NCBI GenBank assembly: GCA_005884665.1
Contig: VBAT01000042.1
Coordinates: 14,347-47,004 of the forward strand
Direction of reading: 5' to 3'
Length of the DNA stretch: 32,658 nt
Source: Bacteroidota bacterium
Lineage (GTDB): Bacteria > Bacteroidota > Bacteroidia > Chitinophagales > Chitinophagaceae
The notes under the pieces are model-generated. The model made no database searches and had not been told where the DNA came from. It saw only the letters and a program-made list of their open reading frames with translations. Shown piece after piece: positions 18,147 to 26,104 of this stretch (position 1 is the stretch's first letter; each line of letters begins with the position of its first letter). The translations under genes were made by a program, and so were the position numbers.

Positions 18147-18524
18147 ATGGGATACTTCTTTAAAGTAGTTTTGGTTTTTGTGGTTCTAAACACTCAAATT
18201 GAAGGTCGATATGAAAGGCATAATCAATTTTGCGGGGGGATGAATGGTTCCGATATAAAATGGTCTCTAGATGTAAAGAAAAATAAAACTTATACCCTTG
18301 AGATTACAAAAAGAAAAAACGAATATTTGAGCAAATCTCAAAATGTGTTTATAATGGGATTATGGCGTATAGAAGGTGATACATTGAAATTGTATCAACT
18401 AGGAAAAGAGGATAGCGCTTTCGTGTTTTGTAAGAAGGAGGATAAACTCATTTTGGTGAATAATAAATATAAAACTGAAAATGAGCTATTTTTTCTTGAC
18501 TATTTGGAAAAAACGAAGAAATGA
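18147..18524 (+). CDS. Small hypothetical secreted protein
   Basis: I do not recognise this 125-residue protein. It has a hydrophobic N-terminus (YFFKVVLVFVVLNTQIEG) that could be a signal peptide or anchor. The lysine-rich, mostly beta-predicted body includes DIKWSLDVKKNKTYTLEI, LWRIEGDTLKLYQLG and DKLILVNNKY. The pattern 'lineage of strands plus W-x-I-E-G-D-T-L' resembles small NlpE-like or lipocalin-like envelope proteins that report a dose-response of strands, but this is only a resemblance. The gene is visibly more AT-rich than its neighbours, and it is separated by 92 bases from the FG-GAP gene and by 339 from the GH2 gene. It could be an insertion into the PUL. Same strand as the operon. 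Confidence 0.6.
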   Translation: MGYFFKVVLVFVVLNTQIEGRYERHNQFCGGMNGSDIKWSLDVKKNKTYTLEITKRKNEYLSKSQNVFIMGLWRIEGDTLKLYQLGKEDSAFVFCKKEDKLILVNNKYKTENELFFLDYLEKTKK

Positions 18525-18863
18525 AAAAGATAAAATGAACGCAGCTCCCGGAGTCGCTGGCATCTTTAGATTGCGTCGGCAACGACTATCTAATTCTATT
18601 TCCCTTCTGTTGCCTCGCAATGACGTGCTCAAGAGAGAGGGTACTGTCTTACCGGACTGAACACCCGACGGTCATAGTAGCGGAGACTTCCCAGCTCGCA
18701 GAGTGTACCGTCTTTGCGAGGGATGTCGGCGATGACCGTCTTGGGCTTAGGTGTGTCCCACGAACAATCAATCTGGAAATAAAGCTAAATCGTTGTCGAA
18801 ATGACATGAATACCTGAAATTTGAATGTGCTACCGTCAATGATAGGGGACCAAAACGATTGCT
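18525..18863. repeat. Intergenic repeat cluster with nested inverted repeats
   Basis: No gene is supported here. AGATTGCGTCGGC (from 18568) and CCTCGCAATGACGT (18613-18626) are the two halves of a dispersed repeat I know as AGATTGC...CCTCGCAATGACG, common in bacterial intergenic DNA. Downstream, GACGGTCAT (18667-18675) and ATGACCGTC (18732-18740) are perfect inverted repeats. They enclose a tight hairpin, CTCGCAGAG (18695-18703) with CTTTGCGAG (18712-18720), 9 pairs including one wobble. An upstream fragment (18547-18565) resembles one at 27808-27826. Confidence 0.6.
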
Positions 18864-21275
18864 ATGGGTAAAAAACAATCTCTCTTTTTTTTCTTCATAC
18901 TATTTACAATAAAGATTTTCCCGCAGACAAACTTATTTGATGCCGACTGGAGATTTCATCGTGGCGGTGCACAGGGCGCAGAGTCACCGGGATTTGATGA
19001 TTCGAAATGGAAAAAGATAGATCTACCGCACGATTGGAGTATAGAAGACCTGGGCCAGGCAGGCCTGCCGGGAACAAACTCTCCTTTTGACCCCGATGCA
19101 ATTGGACAGGTAAGTACCGGATTTACTGTCGGCGGAACAGGATGGTACCGCAAAACATTTCTTATTCCTTCGTACGAGAAGGGTAAACGCATCCATATTC
19201 GTTTTGATGGTGTTTATATGAATGCGGATTGCTGGCTCAATGGTCAGCACATCGGTAACCATCCTTACGGGTATACCAGTTTTTGGTTTGATATAACGGA
19301 TAAAATAAAATATGGCGAGAAAAACCTGATCGCAGTGCAGGTAAAAAATGAGGGACAGAACAGCAGGTGGTATTCCGGTTCTGGCATTTACCGTCATGTC
19401 TGGTTGGAGATGTCTGAAGAAGTGCACATAGCTCAGTGGGGAGTTTATATCACCACTCCCGAAGTAAGTTCTTCCATAGCTGGGATAAAAATTGATATTA
19501 AGGTCGTGAATGAAAGAAACAATACAATACCCGTGCGGATAGTTACGGAGATCAGGAATCCTGGAGGAGGGGTAGTTGCGAAGACCGAAACAAGACAAAA
19601 CATGTCGGGAAGATCGGAATATGTATTCAAGCAAGAACTGAATATTGAAAACCCGCAATTGTGGAGCCTGGAATCACCTGGTTTATATAAAGCCGTCATT
19701 GGTGTATTCGACTCTGATAAAGGCCTGGAAGAAAATGAAACAGCATTCGGTATCCGTAGTATTTCATTCGATGCGACAAATGGATTCCGTTTGAATGGTA
19801 AAACAGTAAAGCTACAAGGGGGATGTGTTCATCATGATAATGGGCCGCTGGGTTCAAAAGCGTTTGATCGTGCCGAAGAACGAAGGATCGAATTGCTGAA
19901 AGCAAGCGGGTTCAATGCTATTCGTTGTTCTCATAATCCGCCATCGCCGGCCTTTTTAAACGCATGCGACAGGTTGGGCATGCTGGTAATTGATGAAGCA
20001 TTTGATATGTGGCGGATAGCAAATAACCCGAACGATTACCACCTGTATTTCGATGAGTGGTGGCAAAGGGATATCGAAAGCATGGTAATGCGCGATCGCA
20101 ATCATCCTTCCGTAATAATGTGGAGTATCGGGAATGAAATACGCGATATGGAAAATCCCAAGGTGATTGAAGTGGCAAAAATGCTTGGAGATCATATTCG
20201 TCACCTGGAGCCAACACGACCGGTCGCTGCAGCTGTCAATAATTTAAGGCCGCAGAAAGATCCTTTTTTTGCAACTCTCGATGTCTGCGGTTACAATTAC
20301 GCTGCCGGCGGTGATCATATGCAGGAAAGCATATATCGCCAGGATCATAGTCGTGTGCCTGGTCGTGTAATGATGGGAACAGAATCCTATGCGCTTGAAT
20401 CCTTCGATGCCTGGATGGGAGTTGTTGACAATCCATTTGTGATCGGCGATTTTGTGTGGACGGCTTTTGATTATATCGGGGAAGCGAGCATTGGCTGGAG
20501 AGGTTATTGGCAGAAACAAAATTTTTATCCCTGGAACCTCGCCTATTGCGGCGACATAGACATCTGTGGATGGAAACGTCCCCAATCTTTTTATCGCGAT
20601 GCGCTCTGGAAGGAAAACCAATTATCCGTTTTTGTAAAGCCACCAACGCCAGGTTTTCCTTTGAACCCAGAGAAACAATCATGGAGCAAATGGGAATGGC
20701 ACGACGTGGTGGCTGACTGGAATTGGAAAGGGTATGAGAATAAACCGCTGGAAGTATCGGTTTATTCTTCCTGTGAGGAAGCTGAGCTTTTCCTGAATGG
20801 AAAATCGCTGGGTAGAAAGAAAACAAACCGCGATACGAAATTTACAGCGAACTGGAATGTTGCATATCAACCGGGAATCCTGAAAACAGTGGGGTATAAA
20901 AACGGGAAAGAAGTTGCTTCATCTCAATTACAAACGGCTAAACCGGTTTCGAAGATCAAATTATCGGCAGACCGCACGACTATCGCTGCCGACGGCCAGG
21001 ACCTCTGTTATATTACAGTTGAATTGACAGACGCGAATGGAATTCGCAATCCAAAAGCGGAGAACCTGGTAAAATTTAAGGTGAGCGGTGGCTCGATTGC
21101 CGGTGTGGGAAACGCAAACCCGGTAAGTCTTGAAAGTTACCAGTTGCCGCAGCGAAAGGCGTGGCAGGGGAGATGTTTGGTTATTGTAAGGTCATCGGGC
21201 AAGACGACGGCGATTACATTGACAGCGTTAGTGGATGGGCTGCCGTCTTCGAGCATAGGTATTAAGACAAAATGA
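18864..21275 (+). CDS. GH2 beta-galactosidase-like glycoside hydrolase, signal-peptide form
   Basis: This predicted exo-glycosidase acts on beta-galactosides (family GH2; other beta-glycosides are possible). The signal peptide is about residues 1-21 (FPQTNLFD). A jelly-roll sugar-binding domain follows (about 25-190, with DWRFHRG, LPHDWSIED, GGTGWYRKTF and RWYSGSGIYRHVW). Then come an immunoglobulin-like domain (about 195-300) and the barrel (GGCVHHDNG, NAIRCSHNPPSPAF, VIDEAFDMW). The acid/base is Glu425 in MWSIGNEIRD and the nucleophile Glu507 in MMGTESYALE. The C-terminal part has a DUF4982-like segment (SVYSSCEEAELFLNGKSLG) and a Big-like domain (ADRTTIAADGQDLCYITVEL). Length 803 residues. 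It is followed 71 bases later by a close paralogue. Confidence 0.93.
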   Translation: MGKKQSLFFFFILFTIKIFPQTNLFDADWRFHRGGAQGAESPGFDDSKWKKIDLPHDWSIEDLGQAGLPGTNSPFDPDAIGQVSTGFTVGGTGWYRKTFLIPSYEKGKRIHIRFDGVYMNADCWLNGQHIGNHPYGYTSFWFDITDKIKYGEKNLIAVQVKNEGQNSRWYSGSGIYRHVWLEMSEEVHIAQWGVYITTPEVSSSIAGIKIDIKVVNERNNTIPVRIVTEIRNPGGGVVAKTETRQNMSGRSEYVFKQELNIENPQLWSLESPGLYKAVIGVFDSDKGLEENETAFGIRSISFDATNGFRLNGKTVKLQGGCVHHDNGPLGSKAFDRAEERRIELLKASGFNAIRCSHNPPSPAFLNACDRLGMLVIDEAFDMWRIANNPNDYHLYFDEWWQRDIESMVMRDRNHPSVIMWSIGNEIRDMENPKVIEVAKMLGDHIRHLEPTRPVAAAVNNLRPQKDPFFATLDVCGYNYAAGGDHMQESIYRQDHSRVPGRVMMGTESYALESFDAWMGVVDNPFVIGDFVWTAFDYIGEASIGWRGYWQKQNFYPWNLAYCGDIDICGWKRPQSFYRDALWKENQLSVFVKPPTPGFPLNPEKQSWSKWEWHDVVADWNWKGYENKPLEVSVYSSCEEAELFLNGKSLGRKKTNRDTKFTANWNVAYQPGILKTVGYKNGKEVASSQLQTAKPVSKIKLSADRTTIAADGQDLCYITVELTDANGIRNPKAENLVKFKVSGGSIAGVGNANPVSLESYQLPQRKAWQGRCLVIVRSSGKTTAITLTALVDGLPSSSIGIKTK

Positions 21276-21346
21276 GTAATAAGTGATCTGTAGGCGTCAT
21301 ACTACTATGTATTTATCCTGGGTATAAAAAACTAATTTCATTTACC

Positions 21347-23824
21347 ATGAAACTGTCCTGTTCACATCGACCAACCGGAAAAATATTTTTTGTCCTCGCG
21401 ATCCTTGGTTGCTTTTTCAGCGGGTGCATGCAGTCGGGAGAAAATATATCCACCAATCGTGTCCGCGACTTCGATAGCGACTGGCGTTTTATAAAAGACA
21501 GTATTGTCGGCGCCGAGCAGGCCACATATGAGGATTCTGCATGGCGTGTTATTGATCTCCCACATGATTGGAGCATAGAAGACCTGCCTGCCGGACAGAT
21601 TCCCGGAGAAACAATCGGACCTTTTTCCAAAAAAAGTGAGGGAGCGAACGACGGAAATTCTACCGGGCATGTAGTCGGCGGCACCGGGTGGTATCGCAAA
21701 ACATTTACACTTGCAAATGATGATAAAGGCAAACGGATATCCGTTTATTTCGAAGGCGTATACACTGAAACCGATGTATGGGTCAATGGGAATTTCCTGG
21801 GTGATCACAAACATGGATATACTTCCTTCTTTTTTGATATTACAAAGTTTTGCAAACCGGCAGGTGAAAAAAATGTGATTGCAGTCCGCGTAGTTAATAA
21901 AGGAAAGAACAGCCGCTGGTACAGTGGATCCGGGATTTACCGTCATGTAAAATTGATCGTCACAAACCCCTTGCATATCGATCAATGGGGAGTATATGTA
22001 ACGACACCAAAGGTTTCTGTGACGGAAGCCACTGTGAAGGTCGCTACCACCATTTCCAATGAACAGGAATTGAAAAAAGATATAGTTGTCCGTACCAGGA
22101 TACTGGATGCGGATGGGAAGGTTGTGAAGGAAACGGAAAGCAGGCAATCGGTCGATGGTAATCATAAGACAGATATTTCCCAGGATATCATACTTGAGTC
22201 GCCAAAACTATGGTCAATTGATTCTCCTAATTTATACCAGGCACAGGTGACCGTACTTGCAGGGGACAGAGCGGAAGATATCACTAACACCAGTTTTGGG
22301 ATAAGGGAACTCAGCTTCAATGCAGAGAACGGGTTTGTACTGAATGGGAAAAAGACAGAATTGAAAGGGGGTTGTGTACATCACGACAATGGCATATTGG
22401 GTGCTGTAGCCATTGACCGAGCCGAAGAGAGAAGAATTGAATTATTAAAGGCAAATGGTTTCAATGCTGTCCGTAGCAGCCATTGTCCTCCATCAGAAGA
22501 ATTTTTGGAAGCTTGTGACCGCCTGGGAATGCTGGTAATTGATGAGGCGTTTGACATGTGGCAAAAACCAAAGAACCCGGACGATTATCATCAATTCTTT
22601 GATAAATGGTGGGAAAGAGATCTTTCGTCTATGATCCTGCGTGATCGCAACCATCCTTCCGTTATATTATGGAGTATTGGAAATGAGATCCAGGAGCGAG
22701 CCGATTCCTCGGGTCTCGCCATTATTCAAAAATTCAAACCGGTGATTCATCGACTTGATCCATCGCGCCTGATCACTTCAGCTGTTTGTGAATTCTGGGA
22801 TAACCCCGGGAAGAAATGGCCTGAAACAGCTCCAACATTTTCTTTACTGGATGTAGGCGGATATAATTATCAATGGGGACAATATGAATCGGATCATAAA
22901 CAGTTCCCTAATCGCATAATGGTAGGAACCGAATCAGTTCCGCAGCATGCATTTGAAAACTGGCAGCTGGTAGAAAAAAATCCCTATGTAATTGGCGATT
23001 TCGTATGGACTGCTATGGATTATTTAGGGGAATCAGGTATCGGGCATACCGTGTGTGACACTGTAAAGGGTGGTTTTTTTATGCCGTGGCCATGGTTTAA
23101 TTCCTGGTGCGGTGATATCGATTTAATAGGCGATAAAAAACCACAATCCTATTACCGGGATGTGGTCTGGCGAAGAAGTAAAATTCAAATGGCTGTTCGT
23201 CCAATGAGTGGATGTAAAGAGAGAATAAGTTACTGGGGTTGGCCTGATGAGCAGCAAAGCTGGAGCTTTCCCGGCCAGGATGGAATGAAGTATGAAGTCA
23301 TTGTGTATTCACGGTCTCCGCTTGTGCGGTTGGAACTAAATGGGAAAATAATTGGTGAGAAAACAATTCCGGACAGTGCAAAGCTGACTGCAAAGTTTGA
23401 AGTGCCTTATGCACCCGGGGAGTTAAAAGCAATTGCGATTGAAGATGGCAAGGAAGTTGGGCAAGTTAGTTTGAAAACCGCAGGAAGTGCAAGTAGCATC
23501 CGTCTCAAGGCTGACAGGACATCTATCAGGGCCAGCCGTAATGATCTTTCCTACGTGATGGCTGAAATAATAGATGATAAGGGAAATATTGTACCGTGGG
23601 AAACGACCCCTATTGATTTTACCATAACCGGTGCGGGAGAGCTGGCTGGAATTGGAAATGCAAGTCCATCCGATATGGCAAGCTTTAAACAACCAAAGCG
23701 AAATACTTTTCGGGGAAAATGTCTCGTGATCCTTCGACCTAAGGGTGCGGCAGGAGATATTGTTTTGGAAGCAAAAGCTGCGGGGCTACAGCCAGCAAAG
23801 ATAATTATCAGTACTAAGGAATAG
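21347..23824 (+). CDS. GH2 beta-galactosidase-like glycoside hydrolase, lipoprotein form
   Basis: This is a paralogue of the preceding enzyme with the same domain order. It has a lipoprotein-type signal ending at Cys27 (LGCFFSGC, then MQSGEN) instead of a plain signal peptide. Conserved blocks are DSDWRFIKD, LPHDWSIEDLP, GGTGWYRKTF, RWYSGSGIYRHV, GGCVHHDNG and RSSHCPPSEEFLEACDRLGM. The acid/base is Glu447 in LWSIGNEIQE and the nucleophile Glu529 in MVGTESVPQ. It carries an extra glycine- and serine-rich loop at about 94-108 (KKSEGANDGNSTGH). The C-terminus has the DUF4982-like and Big-like parts. Length 825 residues. A terminator-like hairpin begins on its stop codon, so it is probably the last gene of the PUL. 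Confidence 0.92.
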   Translation: MKLSCSHRPTGKIFFVLAILGCFFSGCMQSGENISTNRVRDFDSDWRFIKDSIVGAEQATYEDSAWRVIDLPHDWSIEDLPAGQIPGETIGPFSKKSEGANDGNSTGHVVGGTGWYRKTFTLANDDKGKRISVYFEGVYTETDVWVNGNFLGDHKHGYTSFFFDITKFCKPAGEKNVIAVRVVNKGKNSRWYSGSGIYRHVKLIVTNPLHIDQWGVYVTTPKVSVTEATVKVATTISNEQELKKDIVVRTRILDADGKVVKETESRQSVDGNHKTDISQDIILESPKLWSIDSPNLYQAQVTVLAGDRAEDITNTSFGIRELSFNAENGFVLNGKKTELKGGCVHHDNGILGAVAIDRAEERRIELLKANGFNAVRSSHCPPSEEFLEACDRLGMLVIDEAFDMWQKPKNPDDYHQFFDKWWERDLSSMILRDRNHPSVILWSIGNEIQERADSSGLAIIQKFKPVIHRLDPSRLITSAVCEFWDNPGKKWPETAPTFSLLDVGGYNYQWGQYESDHKQFPNRIMVGTESVPQHAFENWQLVEKNPYVIGDFVWTAMDYLGESGIGHTVCDTVKGGFFMPWPWFNSWCGDIDLIGDKKPQSYYRDVVWRRSKIQMAVRPMSGCKERISYWGWPDEQQSWSFPGQDGMKYEVIVYSRSPLVRLELNGKIIGEKTIPDSAKLTAKFEVPYAPGELKAIAIEDGKEVGQVSLKTAGSASSIRLKADRTSIRASRNDLSYVMAEIIDDKGNIVPWETTPIDFTITGAGELAGIGNASPSDMASFKQPKRNTFRGKCLVILRPKGAAGDIVLEAKAAGLQPAKIIISTKE

Positions 23825-23881
23825 GGCTACAGGCTCGGCCTTCAGCCCCTTTCAATTCTTACACTTTTTAATTTTTTTTTG
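23824..23881 (+). terminator. Terminator-like hairpin at the end of the PUL
   Basis: GGGCT (23824-23828) pairs with AGCCC (23844-23848) and AGGC (23831-23834) with GCCT (23838-23841), around a TCG loop with a 2x2 internal mismatch. The stem starts in the stop codon of the GH2 gene. T-rich DNA follows, ending in a run of about ten T near 23872-23881. The distance from stem to the long T run makes factor-independent termination plausible but not certain. Confidence 0.55.
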
Positions 23882-24100
23882 CATTAAATGCTACCGGATG
23901 CTACCAGAAGTAAAATTAAAAATATCACTGCAGGAGCTATGCTTGAAGGGGGCCAGGATAATTGTGCGATCCCTTCTTATCTCCTTTACCTTCTCCTTTA
24001 ATCTCCTAGCCATATCTGGCACCTTTACAGAACGGGGAAACAGAGCGAGAGCGAGTACTCTACTACTCACAATGGCGATATCTAGCATCTAGTATCCAGC
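23882..24100. repeat. Intergenic stretch with GGATGCTA-type degenerate repeats
   Basis: The segment between the GH2 terminator and the next gene starts with ATGCTACCGGATGCTACCAG (23888) and ends with GATATCTAGCATCTAGTATCC (24077), which are short tandem variants of one another in opposite sense. No coding frame in it resembles a protein family. The second copy runs into the 3' end of the minus-strand gene that follows. Confidence 0.4.
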
Positions 24101-24664
24101 AGTAACTTTTTTCGACGAATGAGAAACCCTGCATCCTTTATAAATCGCTGCTTCAACACCATGCCTGTGTTTTAATTGGGCCAGCAACTCCGGGGCTTCC
24201 TGTTTGCGCACGAAAAATTCCATCACATAACTGTAAGCGCAGTTTTCAAAATATGCTTCGTATATGTTCAGGTAGTGAAAGGATTGCGTGCGGTAAAATT
24301 CAAGTTCGGTTTCTCCCTGCGCTACGAATACCACTATCCTGGCATCTTCTTTTACATTATTATAGGTAGATTGAAGCTGTACCGGGTGATATCCGCCAGC
24401 CAGTTTTATCCTGGCTTTTTGTTCAGGGGGATGCATCCTGCTCCTTTCCTTCATAAATGCAAACCTGAAATCTGCTGCGCTGGATTTATGTTGTATCACA
24501 TAATTAAACCTGTTGCCGTTTTTTTCTGTAACGCCTTCCTGTAACAGGATATTTGTAGTATCATCCACGCGCAGGTCTGCATATGATTCCCACATATCCA
24601 TAAATTCTTCGGGTTCGAGAATTGATGTAATGCAAATAAACTGCACAATGGTATCTTTATTCAT
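24089..24664 (-). CDS. Conserved-looking hypothetical protein, 191 residues
   Basis: I do not recognise a named family. It has no signal peptide or membrane segment, so it is presumably cytoplasmic. The sequence is rich in charged and aromatic residues (MDMWESYADLRVD, FRFAFMKERSRMHPPEQK, IKLAGGYHPVQLQSTYNN, YEAYFENCAYSYVMEFFVRK). Two halves can be seen, each with an FxxxFM or MEFFV strand followed by a charged helix, which may be an internal duplication of a ferredoxin-like fold (speculative). The last residues (VTAGY and the stop) are encoded by the dispersed GGATACTAGATGCTAGATA repeat. It is a single-gene transcription unit, divergent from the RRM gene. Confidence 0.75.
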   Translation of the reverse strand: MNKDTIVQFICITSILEPEEFMDMWESYADLRVDDTTNILLQEGVTEKNGNRFNYVIQHKSSAADFRFAFMKERSRMHPPEQKARIKLAGGYHPVQLQSTYNNVKEDARIVVFVAQGETELEFYRTQSFHYLNIYEAYFENCAYSYVMEFFVRKQEAPELLAQLKHRHGVEAAIYKGCRVSHSSKKVTAGY

Positions 24665-24990
24665 AGCTCTTTAATTTAAGTTTCGATTGATGCTGACCAG
24701 TTAATGCGTTAATCAGGGTGGGACAAATATTGGTTGCAGGTGAAACGCAGGGTTGTAAGGTACCGCTTTATTTACTCTTGTGCTTTGTTATTTTAAGATA
24801 CCGTTAATGTATTTTAATATATTTTGAGTGCTGCCATAAATAGACTACCTTTAATACTGACAGATTAAAATACTTCATCATTCAGTCAGGATTAGGAACG
24901 ATTTTTTCTTTCCGAACCGATAATAGTCTTCTTCTCTTTTCTTTTGCTGCTGTATTTATCCCTTTCATTAAAAATTAAAAAGTTTCTATT
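24665..24990 (+). promoter_or_regulatory. Divergent intergenic region and long leader of the RRM gene
   Basis: These 326 bases contain no credible gene. The distal part is AT-rich (GTATTTTAATATATTTTGAG near 24806-24826) and may hold the promoter, but I cannot fix a -33/-7 pair. Close to the RRM gene there is an uninterrupted 19-base pyrimidine tract (24927-24945), and a T-rich run (24902-24911). The start codon is preceded by A-rich sequence without a Shine-Dalgarno motif. Confidence 0.4.
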
Positions 24991-25260
24991 ATGAACATGT
25001 ATGTTTCTAACCTGGGTTTTCATACCAGTGATGACGATTTGCGTAAATTATTTGAATCCTTTGGCCAGGTTTCATCAGCTAAAGTGATAACTGACCGTGA
25101 GACAGGCAGAAGCCGCGGGTTTGGATTTGTTGAAATGAGCTCCTCCACAGAAGCCGACCAGGCCATGAGTAAGTTGAACGGTAAAGAAATTGAAGGCAGA
25201 TTTATTTCTGTTACAGTTGCAAGGGAAAGAGAAAGCCGCCCAAGTAAGACAAAATGGTGA
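24991..25260 (+). CDS. RRM-domain RNA-binding protein
   Basis: This is a small, 89-residue single-RRM protein that binds single-stranded RNA. The RNP2 motif is MYVSNL (residues 3-8) and the RNP1 motif is RGFGFVEM (about 42-49). They are joined by the usual helix (DDDLRKLFESFGQVSSAKVI) and followed by the second helix (EADQAMSKLNGKEIEGR). It ends in a short basic tail (RERESRPSKTKW). Such proteins are common in Bacteroidota and cyanobacteria. In several cases they respond to cold, but nothing here shows that directly. It is a stand-alone unit: a strong terminator follows at once. Confidence 0.95.
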   Translation: MNMYVSNLGFHTSDDDLRKLFESFGQVSSAKVITDRETGRSRGFGFVEMSSSTEADQAMSKLNGKEIEGRFISVTVARERESRPSKTKW

Positions 25261-25267
25261 TCATTAT

Positions 25268-25297
25268 AGGAAGAGCAGACAGTTCTTCCTTTTTTTT
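25268..25297 (+). terminator. Rho-independent terminator of the RRM gene
   Basis: A perfect 7-base-pair stem AGGAAGA (25268-25274) and TCTTCCT (25284-25290) encloses a 9-base loop and runs directly into a tract of eight T (25290-25297). It lies 8 bases past the stop codon. Confidence 0.88.
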
Positions 25298-25342
25298 GAA
25301 TAGTAGGAAGTGGTAGCGATACCATCATTATAAAAAGTGAAT

Positions 25343-25759
25343 ATGACGACAATCCTTCAAATTATGAATGCTGACAGAAATCTTAGTATGTTCAGCCGTG
25401 GAGTAAAAATTGCGGAACTGGAAAATAAATTGAATGAAATGGGGCCATTCACGATACTTGGACCGGTCAACCTGGCTTTCAACAATCTTACATCGGGAAC
25501 TTATGACAAGTTGCTTGACCCTGCTAATCGGGGTAAGCTTCTTGACTTATTATCCGGGTACATTATTAGTGGTAAAAAGATGTTTTACGATTTCCGGAAC
25601 GACCAAAAACTGCAATCGCTTAACGGTAAACAACTCACGGTTACTGTAAAGAATGGTGAAACGCTTATAAACGGTTCCAAAATACTGGCCCATAACAGGC
25701 AGGCATCGAATGGCGTCGTTCATTTGCTTGATAAAACTTATGCTGTCGTTTTGAACTGA
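25343..25759 (+). CDS. Fasciclin (FAS1)-domain protein without a signal peptide
   Basis: The 138 residues form a single FAS1 domain, an adhesion or binding fold. The H1-type text is FTILGPVNLAFNNLTSGTYD, followed by LLDPANRGKLLDLLSGYIIS and a C-terminal H2-type block (ILAHNRQASNGVVHLLDKTY) close to the family pattern 'DI-ASNGVIHVID-VL'. The ATG at 25343 is preferred to the GTG at 25337. Most bacterial FAS1 proteins are exported, but this one begins MTTILQIMNADRN with no hydrophobic leader, so it appears cytoplasmic or uses another route. It follows the RRM terminator and is 36 bases ahead of a small unknown gene, with which it may be co-transcribed. Confidence 0.9.
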   Translation: MTTILQIMNADRNLSMFSRGVKIAELENKLNEMGPFTILGPVNLAFNNLTSGTYDKLLDPANRGKLLDLLSGYIISGKKMFYDFRNDQKLQSLNGKQLTVTVKNGETLINGSKILAHNRQASNGVVHLLDKTYAVVLN

Positions 25760-25795
25760 CCCGGTTCTGCACAGCTTACTTTAAAATAATATTTC

Positions 25796-26074
25796 ATGAC
25801 GTTCCAAAAGGAAGATCTTGAAGGCACTCATTATGATTGGTCTGACGACAAGCAGAATCTTTTTACCGGGCGGCCCAGCCGGAGAAGTTTTGACAGGTTT
25901 AACGGTAACCAGGTACTGTTTCTTATAAATTTTTATGGGTCGTTGTCAGAAAACTTTACAATCCGGGAAGGGAAAAGCATTGAAAAGGGAATTTACTCTG
26001 ATTTGCCTTTGGAAGCAAAAAGTGAAATATCTGTTTTCAACTGGATAAAAAATATGGCATTCCTGCCTGGGTGA
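25796..26074 (+). CDS. Small hypothetical protein, 92 residues
   Basis: I do not recognise a named family. The protein is acidic at the N-terminus (QKEDLEGTHYDWSDDKQN). A segment rich in Arg and Phe follows (GRPSRRSFDRFNGNQVLFLI), then NFYGSLSENFTIREGKSIEKG. It has no signal peptide. The central text reads like a compact alpha/beta fold, and the clean start and codon use suggest a true gene. It lies 36 bases after the fasciclin gene on the same strand and meets the ketosynthase gene tail to tail. Confidence 0.65.
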   Translation: MTFQKEDLEGTHYDWSDDKQNLFTGRPSRRSFDRFNGNQVLFLINFYGSLSENFTIREGKSIEKGIYSDLPLEAKSEISVFNWIKNMAFLPG

Positions 26075-26104
26075 GATCTTCTTTACCAAATGCCCGGTAA
26101 GACT

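Noticed and set aside
18620..18817. 65-residue open frame between the small unknown gene and GH2
   Set aside because: It is read through the nested repeat cluster and its residues follow the palindromes, not a protein pattern.
20236..20826. 196-residue frame antisense to the first GH2 gene
   Set aside because: Low-complexity Arg/Ser/His text opposite a well-supported catalytic domain.
21362..22165. 267-residue frame antisense to the second GH2 gene
   Set aside because: It mirrors the conserved GH2 jelly-roll region, is rich in Ile/Phe/Tyr, and has no family signature.
23891..24092. Open frames of 64-65 residues on both strands
   Set aside because: Both begin or end in the GGATGCTA-type repeats; no recognisable domain.
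26075..26104. Bidirectional terminator between the 92-residue gene and the ketosynthase
   Set aside because: Only a five-pair stem (TTACC/GGTAA) without a proper T tract on either strand could be found.
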